A DNA stretch of 64,000 nt from Ferrovibrio sp. (GCF_025869515.1 NZ_JAOZVR010000049.1:1-64000), one strand, 5' to 3'. Counted from the stretch's first letter, positions 1 through 8,877 are shown. Program-made: numbers and translations. Notes: a model not told the origin generated them from the letters alone.

Positions 1-602
1 GCAAAATTCAGCGACCGGACCGCGCCGAGGCCGAAGAGGCCGTGCGCACGCTGATCCGCTGGGCCGGCGACGATCCGACCCGCGAGGGCCTGCTGGGCAC
101 GCCCGACCGCGTCGTGCGCTCGTATGAGGAATTCTTCGGCGGCTATGACGAAGACCCGGTCGGCATGCTGGAGCGCACCTTCGAGGAGATTGAGGGCTAC
201 GACGAGATGGTGGTGCTGCGCGATATCCGGCTCGAAAGCCATTGCGAGCATCATATGGTGCCGATCATCGGCAAGGCGCATGTCGCCTATCTGCCGGGCA
301 AGCGCGTGGTAGGCATCTCCAAGCTGGCCCGGGTGGTCGAGGTCTATGCCAAGCGGCTGCAGATTCAGGAGAAGCTCACCGCCCAGGTCGCCAATACGCT
401 GCAGGCCGTACTGCAGCCGCGCGGCGTCGCCGTGGTGATGGAGGCGGCGCACCAGTGCATGACCACCCGCGGCGTGCATAAACATGGCGTCACCATGGTG
501 ACCAGCCGCATGCTGGGCGCCTTCCGCGACGATCCGCGCACCCGCCAGGAATTCCTTTCCATGATCGCCAGCGGCGGCGGCGTCCGCGGCATGGACGACT
601 GA
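1..602 (+). CDS. folE: GTP cyclohydrolase I (5' end outside window)
   Basis: Converts GTP to 7,8-dihydroneopterin triphosphate, the first step of tetrahydrofolate synthesis (cytoplasmic, homodecameric in known members). The reading frame is open from base 3 and reads [14 protein letters not shown] before the GTG at 42, so the true start lies left of the window and the GTG is internal. Zinc-ligand motifs are visible: CEHHM (about 66-70 counted from the GTG) and QCMTTRG near residue 138. The C-terminal region is complete and ends at the TGA at 600-602. The next gene, argE, starts 69 bases downstream on the same strand; the two have no obvious pathway link. Confidence 0.95.
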   Translation, partial: KIQRPDRAEAEEAVRTLIRWAGDDPTREGLLGTPDRVVRSYEEFFGGYDEDPVGMLERTFEEIEGYDEMVVLRDIRLESHCEHHMVPIIGKAHVAYLPGKRVVGISKLARVVEVYAKRLQIQEKLTAQVANTLQAVLQPRGVAVVMEAAHQCMTTRGVHKHGVTMVTSRMLGAFRDDPRTRQEFLSMIASGGGVRGMDD

Positions 603-671
603 ACCAATTACCGCAATATTTGCCAATTGTTCGTTGTTGACCGGCGCGGTTTGCCGCCCTAAACCGGACCA

Positions 672-1868
672 ATGACTTCTCCTAGCCAGGCTTCCCTCGA
701 CTGGATCGCCCGGCTGGTCGGTTTCGATACCACCAGCCGCCTGTCCAACCTCAATCTGATCGACGACATCGCCGGATACCTGGCGCAGCATGGTGTCGCA
801 TCCGAAAAGATCTTCGACGCCACCGGCAAGAAGGCCAATCTCTACGCCACCATCGGGCCGAAGGATGTCGGCGGCATCGTGCTGTCGGGCCATACCGATG
901 TGGTGCCGGTGGATGGCCAGCCCTGGACCAGCGACCCGTTCAAGATCGTGCAGCGCGGCGAGCGGCTGTTCGGCCGCGGCACCTCGGACATGAAAAGCTT
1001 CATCGCGCTCTGCCTGGCGCTGCTGCCCGAGATGCTGGAAAAGCCCTTGAGCGTGCCGCTGCATTTCGCCTTTTCCTACGACGAGGAGGTCGGCTGCATC
1101 GGCGTGCATGGCATCGTCGAATTCATCAATCGCGGTGGCCCGATGCCGAAACTCGCCATCATCGGCGAGCCGACCGACATGCAGGTTGTCAACGCGCATA
1201 AGAGCGTCTGCGCCTGCAACACTTTGGTACGCGGTTTCGAGGCGCATTCCTCGGCTATCCATCAGGGCGTCAATGCCGTCCAGATGGCGGCCGAGCTGAT
1301 CGCCGAGATGAACCGCATCCAGGTGGAATACCAGAAGCCCCAGCATCAGGATGCCCGCTTTGAGCCGCCTTTCACCACCATCACGGTGGGCGAGATCCAT
1401 GGCGGTACCGCGCGCAACATCCTGGCGCGCGAATGCAGGCTGGCCTGGGATATCCGCAGCGTGAAGCCCGAGCATGACACGGTGATTCTGGAGGCCGTGA
1501 AACGCTATGCCGCTGAAGAACTGGTGCCGAAGATGCAGCGTATCCGGCCCGAGACCGGCATCGACACCGAGATGGTTGCCTATGCGCCGGCCCTGCTGCC
1601 GGCCGAGCGCAATCCGGCCGAGACGCTGGCGCTCAAGCTGGCCGGGCAGAACCAGACCCATGCGGTGTCCTACGGCACCGAGGCCGGCATTTTCCAGATC
1701 GGCGGCGTACCGGCGGTGGTCTGCGGCCCGGGCAATATCCGCGAGGCGCATAAGCCTGACGAGTATATCGAGCTCAGCCAGGTGGCCGAGGGCGAGGCCT
1801 TCCTGCGTCGCCTGATCGCCTTCTGCCGCGAGCCCGGCAGCCGCTCAGTCCTGGAGCAGGCGGCCTAG
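672..1868 (+). CDS. argE: Acetylornithine deacetylase (M20 family)
   Basis: Hydrolyses N-acetylornithine to ornithine and acetate in arginine synthesis. The protein is 398 residues, the usual size for proteobacterial ArgE. M20 metallopeptidase signatures are present: HTDVVP (His74, metal ligand), GRGTSDMKSF (Asp106, bridging ligand) and YDEEVGCIG (Glu138/139, catalytic base and ligand). The dimerisation domain lies roughly at residues 180-290. ArgE and succinyl-diaminopimelate desuccinylase (DapE) are close relatives; overall similarity by eye favours ArgE, but substrate preference is inferred. The 3' end overlaps the convergent hutF gene by 24 bases. Confidence 0.9.
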   Translation: MTSPSQASLDWIARLVGFDTTSRLSNLNLIDDIAGYLAQHGVASEKIFDATGKKANLYATIGPKDVGGIVLSGHTDVVPVDGQPWTSDPFKIVQRGERLFGRGTSDMKSFIALCLALLPEMLEKPLSVPLHFAFSYDEEVGCIGVHGIVEFINRGGPMPKLAIIGEPTDMQVVNAHKSVCACNTLVRGFEAHSSAIHQGVNAVQMAAELIAEMNRIQVEYQKPQHQDARFEPPFTTITVGEIHGGTARNILARECRLAWDIRSVKPEHDTVILEAVKRYAAEELVPKMQRIRPETGIDTEMVAYAPALLPAERNPAETLALKLAGQNQTHAVSYGTEAGIFQIGGVPAVVCGPGNIREAHKPDEYIELSQVAEGEAFLRRLIAFCREPGSRSVLEQAA

Positions 1869-3224
1869 CGTTTTGCGGTAAGCGGCGGCGAGGCTGTCGC
1901 TGCGGATATGGCGGCCCTGTTCGACCACGCGACTGCCGGCGACATAGACATCGCGGATCGCTGAACGCGCCTGGTTCGAAAAGATCCAGGCATCCAGCAC
2001 GGCATCGCCGCGTCGCGCCGTCAGGCTGGGCGCATCGGCATCCAGCAGCACGAAATCGGCGCGATGGCCCGGCGCGATGGCGCCCATCGGCTGGCCCAGC
2101 GCCTGTGCACCGCCCCGGGCCGCAGCCTCGAACAGGCGCCGTCCGTTCGAACGGTCGGGACCGCCCGCCAGCAGCGTGCGGCTGCGCCGTACCAGGCGCT
2201 GGCCGTATTCCAGCAGCCGCAGCTCTTCGGTCACGGATACGCTGATATGGCTGTCGGAGCCGATGCCGATGCGGCCGTCGGCAGCCATGTAGTCAACCGC
2301 CGGAAACAGCCCGTCGCCGAGATTGGCTTCCGTGGTCGGGCAGAAGCCGGCGACCGCCTGCGATGCGGCCAGCCGCAGCACCTCGTCTTCATCCAGATGC
2401 GTGGCATGCACCAGGCACCAGCGCCGGTCGACAATGCCCTGGTCGAGCAGCCATTGCACCGGGCGTTTGCCGCTCCAGGCGAGGCAGTCGTCCACCTCGG
2501 CGGTCTGCTCGGCGATATGGATATGAATCGGCGCCGCCGCATCGATCTCGTTCAGCGCCGCGATGCCGTCGCGCAGCAGCTCAGGCGAAACGGCGCGCAA
2601 GGAATGCGGCGCGATGCCGAGCCGCCGGTCGCTGCGGCCGCGGAAAGCCGGCGCCAGCGCCTGCAGCAGGCGGGCGTAAGCCTCGGCGTCATGCAGGAAG
2701 CGACGCTGGCGCGGCTGCGGCTCTTTGCTGCCGAAACCGCCATAGCGATACAGCACCGGCAGATGCGTCAGGCCGATACCGGCGGTATCGGCAGCCGCAA
2801 TCACACGGCGGCTCAGTTCGGCGGGATCGTCATACGGTGCACCGCCGGGCTGGTGATGCACATAATGGAACTCGGCCACGGCGGTGAAGCCGGCCTCCAG
2901 CATCTCGGCATAGAGCTGGCCGGCAATCGCTTCGATGTCTTCCGGGGTCAGCCGCGATGCGAAACCGTACATGGTCTCGCGCCAGGTCCAGAAACTGTCC
3001 TGTCCCGGCCCGCTGCGTTCGGCCAGGCCGGCCATGGCGCGCTGGAAGGCGTGACTGTGCAGGTTGGGCAGGCCGGGCAGGACCGGGCCATCCAGCAGCG
3101 TCGCCGTGGCATCCACAGACTTCGGTGTTGCCCGTGCGATCAGGCCGGCGGCATCCACGCTGACCAGTACGTCGTCGTGCCAGCCATCCGGCAGCAGGGC
3201 GTGGCGCAACAGGAAGCGGCGCAT
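1845..3224 (-). CDS. hutF: Formimidoylglutamate deiminase
   Basis: Deiminates N-formimino-L-glutamate to N-formyl-L-glutamate in the five-step histidine degradation route. I chose the ATG at 3224 (MRRFLLRHALLPDGW), giving 459 residues; the frame stays open upstream to 3284, but that would run through the operator. Amidohydrolase-superfamily features: LHSHAF (His56, His58) near the N terminus, the HIHIAEQ and LVHATH strands carrying metal-binding His, and IGSDSH with the catalytic Asp. It is transcribed divergently from hutI and shares a HutC-like operator at 3240-3253. hutG, hutH, hutU and hutC are not in the window, so the rest of the pathway must lie elsewhere. Confidence 0.93.
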   Translation of the reverse strand: MRRFLLRHALLPDGWHDDVLVSVDAAGLIARATPKSVDATATLLDGPVLPGLPNLHSHAFQRAMAGLAERSGPGQDSFWTWRETMYGFASRLTPEDIEAIAGQLYAEMLEAGFTAVAEFHYVHHQPGGAPYDDPAELSRRVIAAADTAGIGLTHLPVLYRYGGFGSKEPQPRQRRFLHDAEAYARLLQALAPAFRGRSDRRLGIAPHSLRAVSPELLRDGIAALNEIDAAAPIHIHIAEQTAEVDDCLAWSGKRPVQWLLDQGIVDRRWCLVHATHLDEDEVLRLAASQAVAGFCPTTEANLGDGLFPAVDYMAADGRIGIGSDSHISVSVTEELRLLEYGQRLVRRSRTLLAGGPDRSNGRRLFEAAARGGAQALGQPMGAIAPGHRADFVLLDADAPSLTARRGDAVLDAWIFSNQARSAIRDVYVAGSRVVEQGRHIRSDSLAAAYRKTLGRLLQD

Positions 3225-3239
3225 GACGGGGTCTCCCAA

Positions 3240-3253
3240 CTTGTATATATAAG
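3240..3253. promoter_or_regulatory. HutC-type operator between hutF and hutI
   Basis: The sequence CTTGTATATATAAG differs at one position from the perfect palindrome CTTGTATATACAAG, the box known for HutC (GntR family) repressors of histidine utilisation. It lies 16 bases upstream of the hutF ATG and 34 bases upstream of the hutI ATG, where one bound repressor could block both divergent promoters. In known systems urocanate relieves the repression. The sequence match is direct; the regulator is inferred because hutC is not in the window. Confidence 0.75.
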
Positions 3254-3286
3254 CTGGCAGAAACCGCGGTGAGGCGAAAGGCACAG

Positions 3287-4534
3287 ATGACCGAGACCTG
3301 GGACAGCGTCTGGCGCGGCGCCGATCTTGCCACCATGCAGGCTGGCAGCGCCGATGGCTTTGGGGCCATCCACAATGGCGCGCTGGCGCTGAAAGACGGC
3401 CGCATCGCCTGGATCGGTCCGGCCGATGCCCTGCCGAAGGACGGCATCGGCCGCGAGACCGCCGTGCATGATGTCGGCGGCGGCTGGATCACGCCCGGTC
3501 TGATCGATTGCCACACCCATCTGGTCTATGGCGGCGATCGCGCCCATGAATTCGAGCTGCGGCTGAACGGCGCGTCCTACGAAGAGATCGCCCGCGCCGG
3601 CGGCGGCATCCGCGCCACCGTGACGGCGACGCGCACCGCCGATGAAGCCACCCTGCTGGCACAGGGCGAAAAACGCCTGCGGCCGCTGCTGGCCGAAGGT
3701 GTCACCACGCTGGAAATCAAATCGGGCTACGGCCTCGATCTGGAAAACGAGCTGAAGACGCTGCGCGTGGCGCGCCGGCTCGGCGAGACATATCCGCTGC
3801 GCGTGCGCAGCACGCTGTTGGCCGCCCATGCGCTGCCGCCGGAATATGCCGGCGATGCCGATGGCTATATCGATCTGGTCTGCGAAAAGATCATTCCGGC
3901 CGCCAAACAGGCTGGCCTCGCCGATGCGGTGGATGCTTTCTGCGAGACCATCGGCTTCACGCTGGCGCAGACGCGGCGGGTTTTCGAGGCGGCGCGCAAG
4001 CATGGCCTGCCGGTGAAGCTGCATGCCGAGCAGCTCAGCAACATGAACGGCGCCGCGCTGGCCGCGAGCTTCCGGGCGCTGTCGGCCGATCATCTGGAAT
4101 ATCTTGACGAGGCCGGCGTGCAGGCGATGGCGCAGGCCGGCACCGTGGCGGTGCTGCTGCCCGGCGCTTTCTACATCCTGCGCGAAACGAAACTGCCGCC
4201 GATCGACCTGCTGCGCCGCCATGGTGTGCCGATCGCCATCTCCACCGACTGCAATCCCGGCACCTCGCCGGTCACCTCGCTGCTGCTGATGCTGTCCATG
4301 GCCTGCACGCTGTTCCACCTGACCCCGGCCGAGGCGCTGGCGGGCGTCACCCACGAGGCCGCGCGGGCCTTGGGCATGGCCGATTCGGTGGGCAGTCTCG
4401 AAACCGGGAAAATGGCGGATTTCGTGGTCTGGGATATCGAACGTCCGGCTGCCCTGGCCTATCAGGTGGGGCTCAACCCGATACGCCAGGTTGTCTTCGC
4501 CGGCCGACCGGTTGCGGCCTGCCCGCCGCGTTAA
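3287..4534 (+). CDS. hutI: Imidazolonepropionase
   Basis: Hydrolyses 4-imidazolone-5-propionate to N-formimino-L-glutamate, the substrate of HutF. The ATG at 3287 follows a purine-rich GAGGCGAAAGG stretch and gives 415 residues, typical for HutI; a GTG at 3269 in the same frame would add six residues. Metal-binding amidohydrolase motifs: [10 protein letters not shown] (His76, His78), LHAEQLS with a metal His, and [10 protein letters not shown] with the catalytic Asp. Consecutive pathway enzymes are encoded back to back with hutF and probably share control through the operator between them. Confidence 0.95.
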   Translation: MTETWDSVWRGADLATMQAGSADGFGAIHNGALALKDGRIAWIGPADALPKDGIGRETAVHDVGGGWITPGLIDCHTHLVYGGDRAHEFELRLNGASYEEIARAGGGIRATVTATRTADEATLLAQGEKRLRPLLAEGVTTLEIKSGYGLDLENELKTLRVARRLGETYPLRVRSTLLAAHALPPEYAGDADGYIDLVCEKIIPAAKQAGLADAVDAFCETIGFTLAQTRRVFEAARKHGLPVKLHAEQLSNMNGAALAASFRALSADHLEYLDEAGVQAMAQAGTVAVLLPGAFYILRETKLPPIDLLRRHGVPIAISTDCNPGTSPVTSLLLMLSMACTLFHLTPAEALAGVTHEAARALGMADSVGSLETGKMADFVVWDIERPAALAYQVGLNPIRQVVFAGRPVAACPPR

Positions 4535-4637
4535 CCACGACAAAAAGCTACGTTGCGTTGGAACGGACGGGGCCTATATCCTGTTAGACACGCAAGGGCG
4601 CCTGATTCTCTGTGGCGCCGCGGGCGGAAGGTGACAC

Positions 4638-4982
4638 ATGAACGACTGGCTCTATGTGTTGGGCGGAGGCATTGTCCTGCTGTGGCTGGGCGCCTGGCTG
4701 CTGCTGCATCTGGGCAATTTCGAACAGCGCATCAGCCAGATGCGCATGTCGCTGGAAGTGCGCATGGGCGCCATCGAAAGACAGTTCACCTCCTACAACA
4801 AGTTTTTCGCCGACAACGAGCGCGCCTCGCAGCTCACCTATAGCGAACTCAGCGACCTCAAGAGCGATATTTCCGAGCTGAAGACGCAGCTCGACGAAGT
4901 GAAGCGCGCCATCAACGTGCTGGAAGTCTCTGTCAACGACCTCAAGCTGCGCAGCAACGCCCGCAACCTGCGGATCGTCTGA
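4638..4982 (+). CDS. Small membrane-anchored coiled-coil protein, function unknown
   Basis: A 114-residue protein that I do not recognise. Residues about 5-24 form one hydrophobic segment (VLGGGIVLLWLGAWLLLHL), and the rest is a charged, heptad-like helix (about 30-105) rich in Glu, Lys, Leu and Ser, as expected for a coiled coil in the cytoplasm or periplasm. A good ribosome site (GGAAGG, 7 bases before the ATG) and in-frame heptads support real coding. It follows hutI by 103 bases, in a gap that also holds a weak promoter-like pair (GTTGCG, 17 bases, TATATC, about 4552-4580). Its role is unknown; it has the general shape of phage-shock or division accessory proteins, but no specific family can be claimed. 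Confidence 0.7.
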   Translation: MNDWLYVLGGGIVLLWLGAWLLLHLGNFEQRISQMRMSLEVRMGAIERQFTSYNKFFADNERASQLTYSELSDLKSDISELKTQLDEVKRAINVLEVSVNDLKLRSNARNLRIV

Positions 4983-4992
4983 ACTTCAGATT

Positions 4993-5787
4993 TTAAAGAT
5001 CCGGCCAGAGCTGCCGCAGGTCGGCGACGATTTCGTCGATGACCGCAGCCAGCAGGCGCTCGCCCTTTTCCGCCGTCGCCGTCGTGGCGTCGCCGGTGGT
5101 GCCGGTGCGATTCAGCACGCCGCCGGCGCGTTCTTCCGGCGTGAAACGCAGCGGCCGGCGCAGGCTCAGCAGACGCGGCTCGTCGTCGCCCTCGATAAAT
5201 CCGTCCTCGTCATCCTCGGCGGCGTCTTCGGCCATCTGCTCCAGCCGGTCGAGCCGCACCAGGGCCGGCGCGATGGCCAGCAGCAGCGAGGTATCGCGTT
5301 CGTCCAGATCGTCGGCCGAGGCGGAGGTGCTGCCGAGCCGGGGCAGGTCGGCGGTGGCGATGCGCACACCATGCCGCTGCAGGATGGTCTGTGCCACCAG
5401 CTTGAGCGGCGCCTCGGTGGAAATGCCGTTGTTGAGCAGCAGGATGCGCTCGGCGCCGTGGCGCAGATAGCCCTCGATGATTTCGGTCACCAGCGCCTGA
5501 AAGGTATCGGCCTCGATATGCTGGCTGCCCGGATAATCCATGAAGGCCGGCTGGAAGCCCTGCGCGATGCAGGGGGCCACCAGAACCGGAAGGCTGGCCA
5601 GCAGGCGCTCGGCCACCACCTCGACCACCAGGCGGTCGGTGCCGAGCGGCAGATGCGGGCCGTGGGCGCGCGAGGCGGCACCAATGGGGATCACCACGGG
5701 CAGGCCGTCGCCGATCAGGTCGGCGGCGTCGACCCAGGTCAGGTCGGCAAGGCGGAAGCCGGAGCGGGGATGCGAGGAGGCGGTCAC
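4993..5787 (-). CDS. Creatininase-family protein with altered metal site
   Basis: A 264-residue member of the creatininase (creatinine amidohydrolase) superfamily, recognised from PIGAASRAHGPHLPLGTD (about 34-51) and the following core. Canonical members bind two metals through Glu, His and Asp in an E-(x)-HGxHLP...D motif and through a later NGHGGN-type loop. Here the Glu position reads Ala (A41 before H42), and the later loop reads LLNNGISTEAP, without the His. The GPHLP motif and Asp51 are kept. This matches a divergent branch whose substrate is unknown; creatininase activity should not be assumed. It is convergent with the small coiled-coil gene, with an 11-base gap. Confidence 0.7.
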   Translation of the reverse strand: MTASSHPRSGFRLADLTWVDAADLIGDGLPVVIPIGAASRAHGPHLPLGTDRLVVEVVAERLLASLPVLVAPCIAQGFQPAFMDYPGSQHIEADTFQALVTEIIEGYLRHGAERILLLNNGISTEAPLKLVAQTILQRHGVRIATADLPRLGSTSASADDLDERDTSLLLAIAPALVRLDRLEQMAEDAAEDDEDGFIEGDDEPRLLSLRRPLRFTPEERAGGVLNRTGTTGDATTATAEKGERLLAAVIDEIVADLRQLWPDL

Positions 5788-5934
5788 GGAGGGATAACGC
5801 GGATCGGTGGTGAAAGGTTCGCCAAGCTTAGCATGGCGCCGGGGCGGGACGGCAGATGCTTATGGCGCTTGTGATTGGCCCGCCCCCGGCCTATGACAGC
5901 CCAAAGATCCACCCCATAACACCGAGTATCCGCC

Positions 5935-7953
5935 GTGTCCCGCCGCCCGCCTCCCGGCCGCCCGTCTTCCGCTGGCCGTCCCCCTGCCGCCCGTTCTGCT
6001 GCCGGCCGCCCCGCTGCCAGCCGTCCCGCTGCCGGTCGGGCGGGGAAACCGGCTGGCACCCGCCCGCCCGGCAGTGGCAGTGGCAGCGGCAGCAAGGCTG
6101 CCAAGGGCAAGGGCGGTCCGAAGCGGGCGCCGGGCCAGGATGGCCCGCGCCAGCCGGCCGGGTCCCGTGAGGAGCGGCCTGGCCGCGACCAGACGCGACA
6201 GGGCAGGCAGGATCAGGATCGTTCCCAGAAGGCCGCTCGCCCGGCCAAGGCCAAGAGCTGGGGCGAGACCCGCAATGCCGAGCGCGAGGCGATCCGCAAG
6301 GGGCCGCGCGTCGACAGCACTGCCCGCGAAGAGCGGCCCCGCGACGACAGGCCCCGGTCAGACAGGCCCCGGGCGGATCGGCCCCGGTCAGACAGGCCCC
6401 GCGAAGAGCGGCCCCGGTCAGACAGACCCCGGGCAGACCGTCCGCGTGAGGATCGCCCCCGCGAAGACAGATCCGGTGGAGACCGGCCGCGCCGCGACCA
6501 GGAGGCTGCGCCCGTCCGGCCGCGTTCCGATGCCAAATTCGGCGGCCGCTCCGACCGCAAGGCGGCCGCGTCACCCGCGCGTGGCTTCGGCGCCCGTGCT
6601 TCTGGCGCCCGCGCTTCTGGCGAACGTGCCCCGGCTGAGCGCGAGCGCCGCCCCAGCACGCTGCGTCCGGCCGGCAGCCGCAAGGTCGCCGAAGGCGCCG
6701 TCAACCTGCTGGATGCCATGTTCCCGAACCGGGAGACCGGCGACCGCGTGCGCCATGCCTGGATGAAGCAGCATCACCAACTCTATGACGAGGCCGAGCG
6801 CGAGGCGCTGCTGCATATCGTCGACGAGGTGCTGCGCCTGCGCGGCCGGCTCGACTGGTGGATTTCTGCTGGCAAGACCGGCCTGCCGCCCGACAACCGC
6901 CTGCGCGTCGCCGCCTGGCGCATCCTCTCCTCGGGCGCCAAGGCCGAAGGCCTGCTGCCGCTGTTTCCCGCCGGCGACGGTGCCATCGAAACGCTGCTGC
7001 GCCGGCTCGAAGGCCATACGCTGGAGCATCCGGATATGCCGCCGGCGGCGAAGTTCAGTGTGCCGGACTGGATCATGCCGCAGCTGCAGCGCCGTTTCGG
7101 TGCCGATCTCGATCTCGAACTCGCCGCCATGCTGCGGGCCGCACCGCTCGATGTGCGCGTCAACCGGCTGAAGACCACGCGCGAGGCGGCCAGCGCCGCG
7201 CTGCAGTCCGAAGGCCTGCGCAGCCAGCCGACGCCGTTCTCTCCCATAGGCCTGCGCCTGTCGCCGCAGGCTTACGTCAACAACACGCAGGCTTATGCCG
7301 AGGGCCTGGTCGAGCCGCAGGACGAGGGTTCGCAGCTCGCCGCCCAGCTGGTCGATGCCGGCGGCAAAAAGTTCGTGGTCGATTTCTGCGCCGGGGCCGG
7401 CGGCAAGACGCTGGTGCTGGGCGCCGCCATGAAGAATGCCGGCCGCCTGGTGGCGATGGATGTCAGCAAGGCGCGGCTGGCCCAGGCCAAGCTGCGGCTG
7501 CGCCGCGCCGGCGTGCACAATGCCGAATGCCGCGAGATCGACGGTAAATGGATCAAGCGCCATGCCGAGAAGGCCGAACGCGTGCTGGTCGATTCCCCCT
7601 GCACCGGTACCGGTACCTGGCGGCGCAAGCCCGATGCCAAATGGCGCCTGTCGCGGCAGGATCTCACTGAACTGGTACCGCGCCAGGCCGAAATCCTCGA
7701 TCGCGCGGCGAAGCTGGTTGCCCCCAGGGGCGGGCGCCTGATCTACGTCACCTGTTCGGTGCTGGTCGAAGAAAACGAGGATCAGGTGGCGGCATTCCTG
7801 AAACGCCATCCGGATTTCAGTGTCCTGCCGGTGACGGATGTGTGGGCGCAGACGGTGGGCGGCGCCTGTCCGGTGCCGGGGCCTTATCTCAGCCTGTCAC
7901 CCGGCCGCCACGGCACGGACGGCTTCTTCGCCGCCATTCTGCTTCGTCGCTGA
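5935..7953 (+). CDS. rsmB: RsmB/NOP-family rRNA (cytosine-5) methyltransferase with long disordered N-terminal extension
   Basis: A SAM-dependent m5C RNA methyltransferase, probably acting on 16S rRNA. The catalytic half has DFCAGAGGKT (about 483-492, SAM binding), DSPCTGTGTWRRKPD with Cys556 (releases product) and YVTCSVLVEEN with Cys607 (nucleophile). The GTG start at 5935 gives 672 residues, about 240 more than usual relatives. Residues 1-250 are low complexity: Ala/Gly/Pro/Arg, then a GSGSGSGS linker, then about ten five-residue repeats of the DRPRS, DRPRA, ERPRS type (131-188). No ATG occurs before residue 262, so translation could also begin at a later GTG or TTG. The 3' end overlaps the convergent amidotransferase by 57 bases. 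Confidence 0.85.
   Translation: MSRRPPPGRPSSAGRPPAARSAAGRPAASRPAAGRAGKPAGTRPPGSGSGSGSKAAKGKGGPKRAPGQDGPRQPAGSREERPGRDQTRQGRQDQDRSQKAARPAKAKSWGETRNAEREAIRKGPRVDSTAREERPRDDRPRSDRPRADRPRSDRPREERPRSDRPRADRPREDRPREDRSGGDRPRRDQEAAPVRPRSDAKFGGRSDRKAAASPARGFGARASGARASGERAPAERERRPSTLRPAGSRKVAEGAVNLLDAMFPNRETGDRVRHAWMKQHHQLYDEAEREALLHIVDEVLRLRGRLDWWISAGKTGLPPDNRLRVAAWRILSSGAKAEGLLPLFPAGDGAIETLLRRLEGHTLEHPDMPPAAKFSVPDWIMPQLQRRFGADLDLELAAMLRAAPLDVRVNRLKTTREAASAALQSEGLRSQPTPFSPIGLRLSPQAYVNNTQAYAEGLVEPQDEGSQLAAQLVDAGGKKFVVDFCAGAGGKTLVLGAAMKNAGRLVAMDVSKARLAQAKLRLRRAGVHNAECREIDGKWIKRHAEKAERVLVDSPCTGTGTWRRKPDAKWRLSRQDLTELVPRQAEILDRAAKLVAPRGGRLIYVTCSVLVEENEDQVAAFLKRHPDFSVLPVTDVWAQTVGGACPVPGPYLSLSPGRHGTDGFFAAILLRR
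6325..6498 (+). repeat. In-frame 15-bp repeats encoding charged DRPR units
   Basis: An imperfect tandem array of 15-bp units (for example gacaggccccggtca) inside the rsmB leader, encoding repeated Asp/Glu-Arg-Pro-Arg-Ser/Ala/Glu. The units keep to multiples of three bases, which suggests that the leader is translated. Mixed-charge Arg repeats of this kind are often RNA-binding and disordered. Confidence 0.8.
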
Positions 7954-8667
7954 CGCGGGCGCGGCCAGCCAGCGGTCGAGAAAACCGCTGAGCCAGGCGG
8001 CGATGCCGGCATCATGTTTCTGGAAACGGGCGCGCTGCAGATCGCGGGCCTGCGCGCCGGGCAGCAGCAGGCGATGGCCGGCAAACTGCGTCCAGCGCTG
8101 CATCATCGCGCCGGTCACTTCCGGATGGAACTGCACCCCGTAGGCATTGTCGCCGATGCGCATGGCCTGGTTGGGGAACCAGCCGGTCGACGCCAGCCGC
8201 ACCGCACCGCGCGGCAGCTCGAACCCCTCGCCATGCCACTGGAAGATATGCAGCGGATCGGGAAACAGGTCGCGCCCGCGCGGCGTCGGCTTCACGGCAT
8301 AGTAGCCGATCTCGTGCCAGCCTTCCGCATGCGGCGCCACTTTCGCGCCGCCGGCGCGCGCCATCAGCTGCGCACCGAGGCAGACGCCGAGATAGGGCTT
8401 GCCACTGGCGATCACGCGCGGGATGAAATCGATTTCCTTGCGGATGAAGTCAAGATGATCGTCATTGGCACTCATCGGTCCGCCGAACACCACGCAGCCG
8501 TCATGGCCGTTCATGTCGGTGGGCAGGTCCTGGCCGAGGCAGGGCCGGCGGATATCCAGATGATAGCCGCGCGCCCGCAACTGCTCGCCGATGCGGCCGG
8601 GATCGGAACTCTCCTGATGCACCACTATCAGAATAGAGGGCATCAGGATGGAGGGCGCGGTGTTCAT
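7897..8667 (-). CDS. Class I glutamine amidotransferase (GMP synthase-like), stand-alone
   Basis: A 256-residue type 1 glutamine amidotransferase domain protein. The nucleophile elbow is YLGVCLGAQLM (Cys96), and VQFHPEVTG supplies the His and Glu of the triad. The FGGPMSANDD loop near residue 62 is typical of the GuaA-like stand-alone family often annotated as glutamine amidotransferase or YfeJ-like. No synthetase domain or partner gene is present, so the ammonia acceptor is unknown; gamma-glutamyl hydrolase-type action on small amides is also possible. The ATG at 8667 was chosen; the frame extends to 8736 and there is another ATG at 8643. Confidence 0.8.
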   Translation of the reverse strand: MNTAPSILMPSILIVVHQESSDPGRIGEQLRARGYHLDIRRPCLGQDLPTDMNGHDGCVVFGGPMSANDDHLDFIRKEIDFIPRVIASGKPYLGVCLGAQLMARAGGAKVAPHAEGWHEIGYYAVKPTPRGRDLFPDPLHIFQWHGEGFELPRGAVRLASTGWFPNQAMRIGDNAYGVQFHPEVTGAMMQRWTQFAGHRLLLPGAQARDLQRARFQKHDAGIAAWLSGFLDRWLAAPASATKQNGGEEAVRAVAAG

Positions 8668-8757
8668 GCCCCTCAATATGGGGCGATTCGAGTCGCTTGA
8701 AAAGATAACTTCACAATCACCTGTGGTGGCGGTCACGTATCCCGCCGCCTAAAAAAT

Positions 8758-8848
8758 CGTCATCCTCGGCCTTGTGCCGAGGATCCATCTGCGCGTTCCG
8801 AGGCGCGGGCGGAGGGGATGGACCCTCGGAATAAATCCGAGGGTGACG
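8758..8848. repeat. Compound intergenic palindromic repeat (REP-like)
   Basis: Two small hairpins, CCTCGG-ccttgtg-CCGAGG (8764-8782) and CCTCGG-aataaat-CCGAGG (8824-8842), sit inside a larger inverted arrangement: the outer ends read CGTCATCCTCGG and CCGAGGGTGACG, and the inner arms are GGATCCATC and GATGGACCC. This architecture is typical of dispersed intergenic palindromic elements in alphaproteobacteria, here between two minus-strand genes. No second copy was seen in the window. Confidence 0.7.
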
Positions 8849-8877
8849 GTTTGTGTTGTGGTGAGTCCTGTGCTCGC

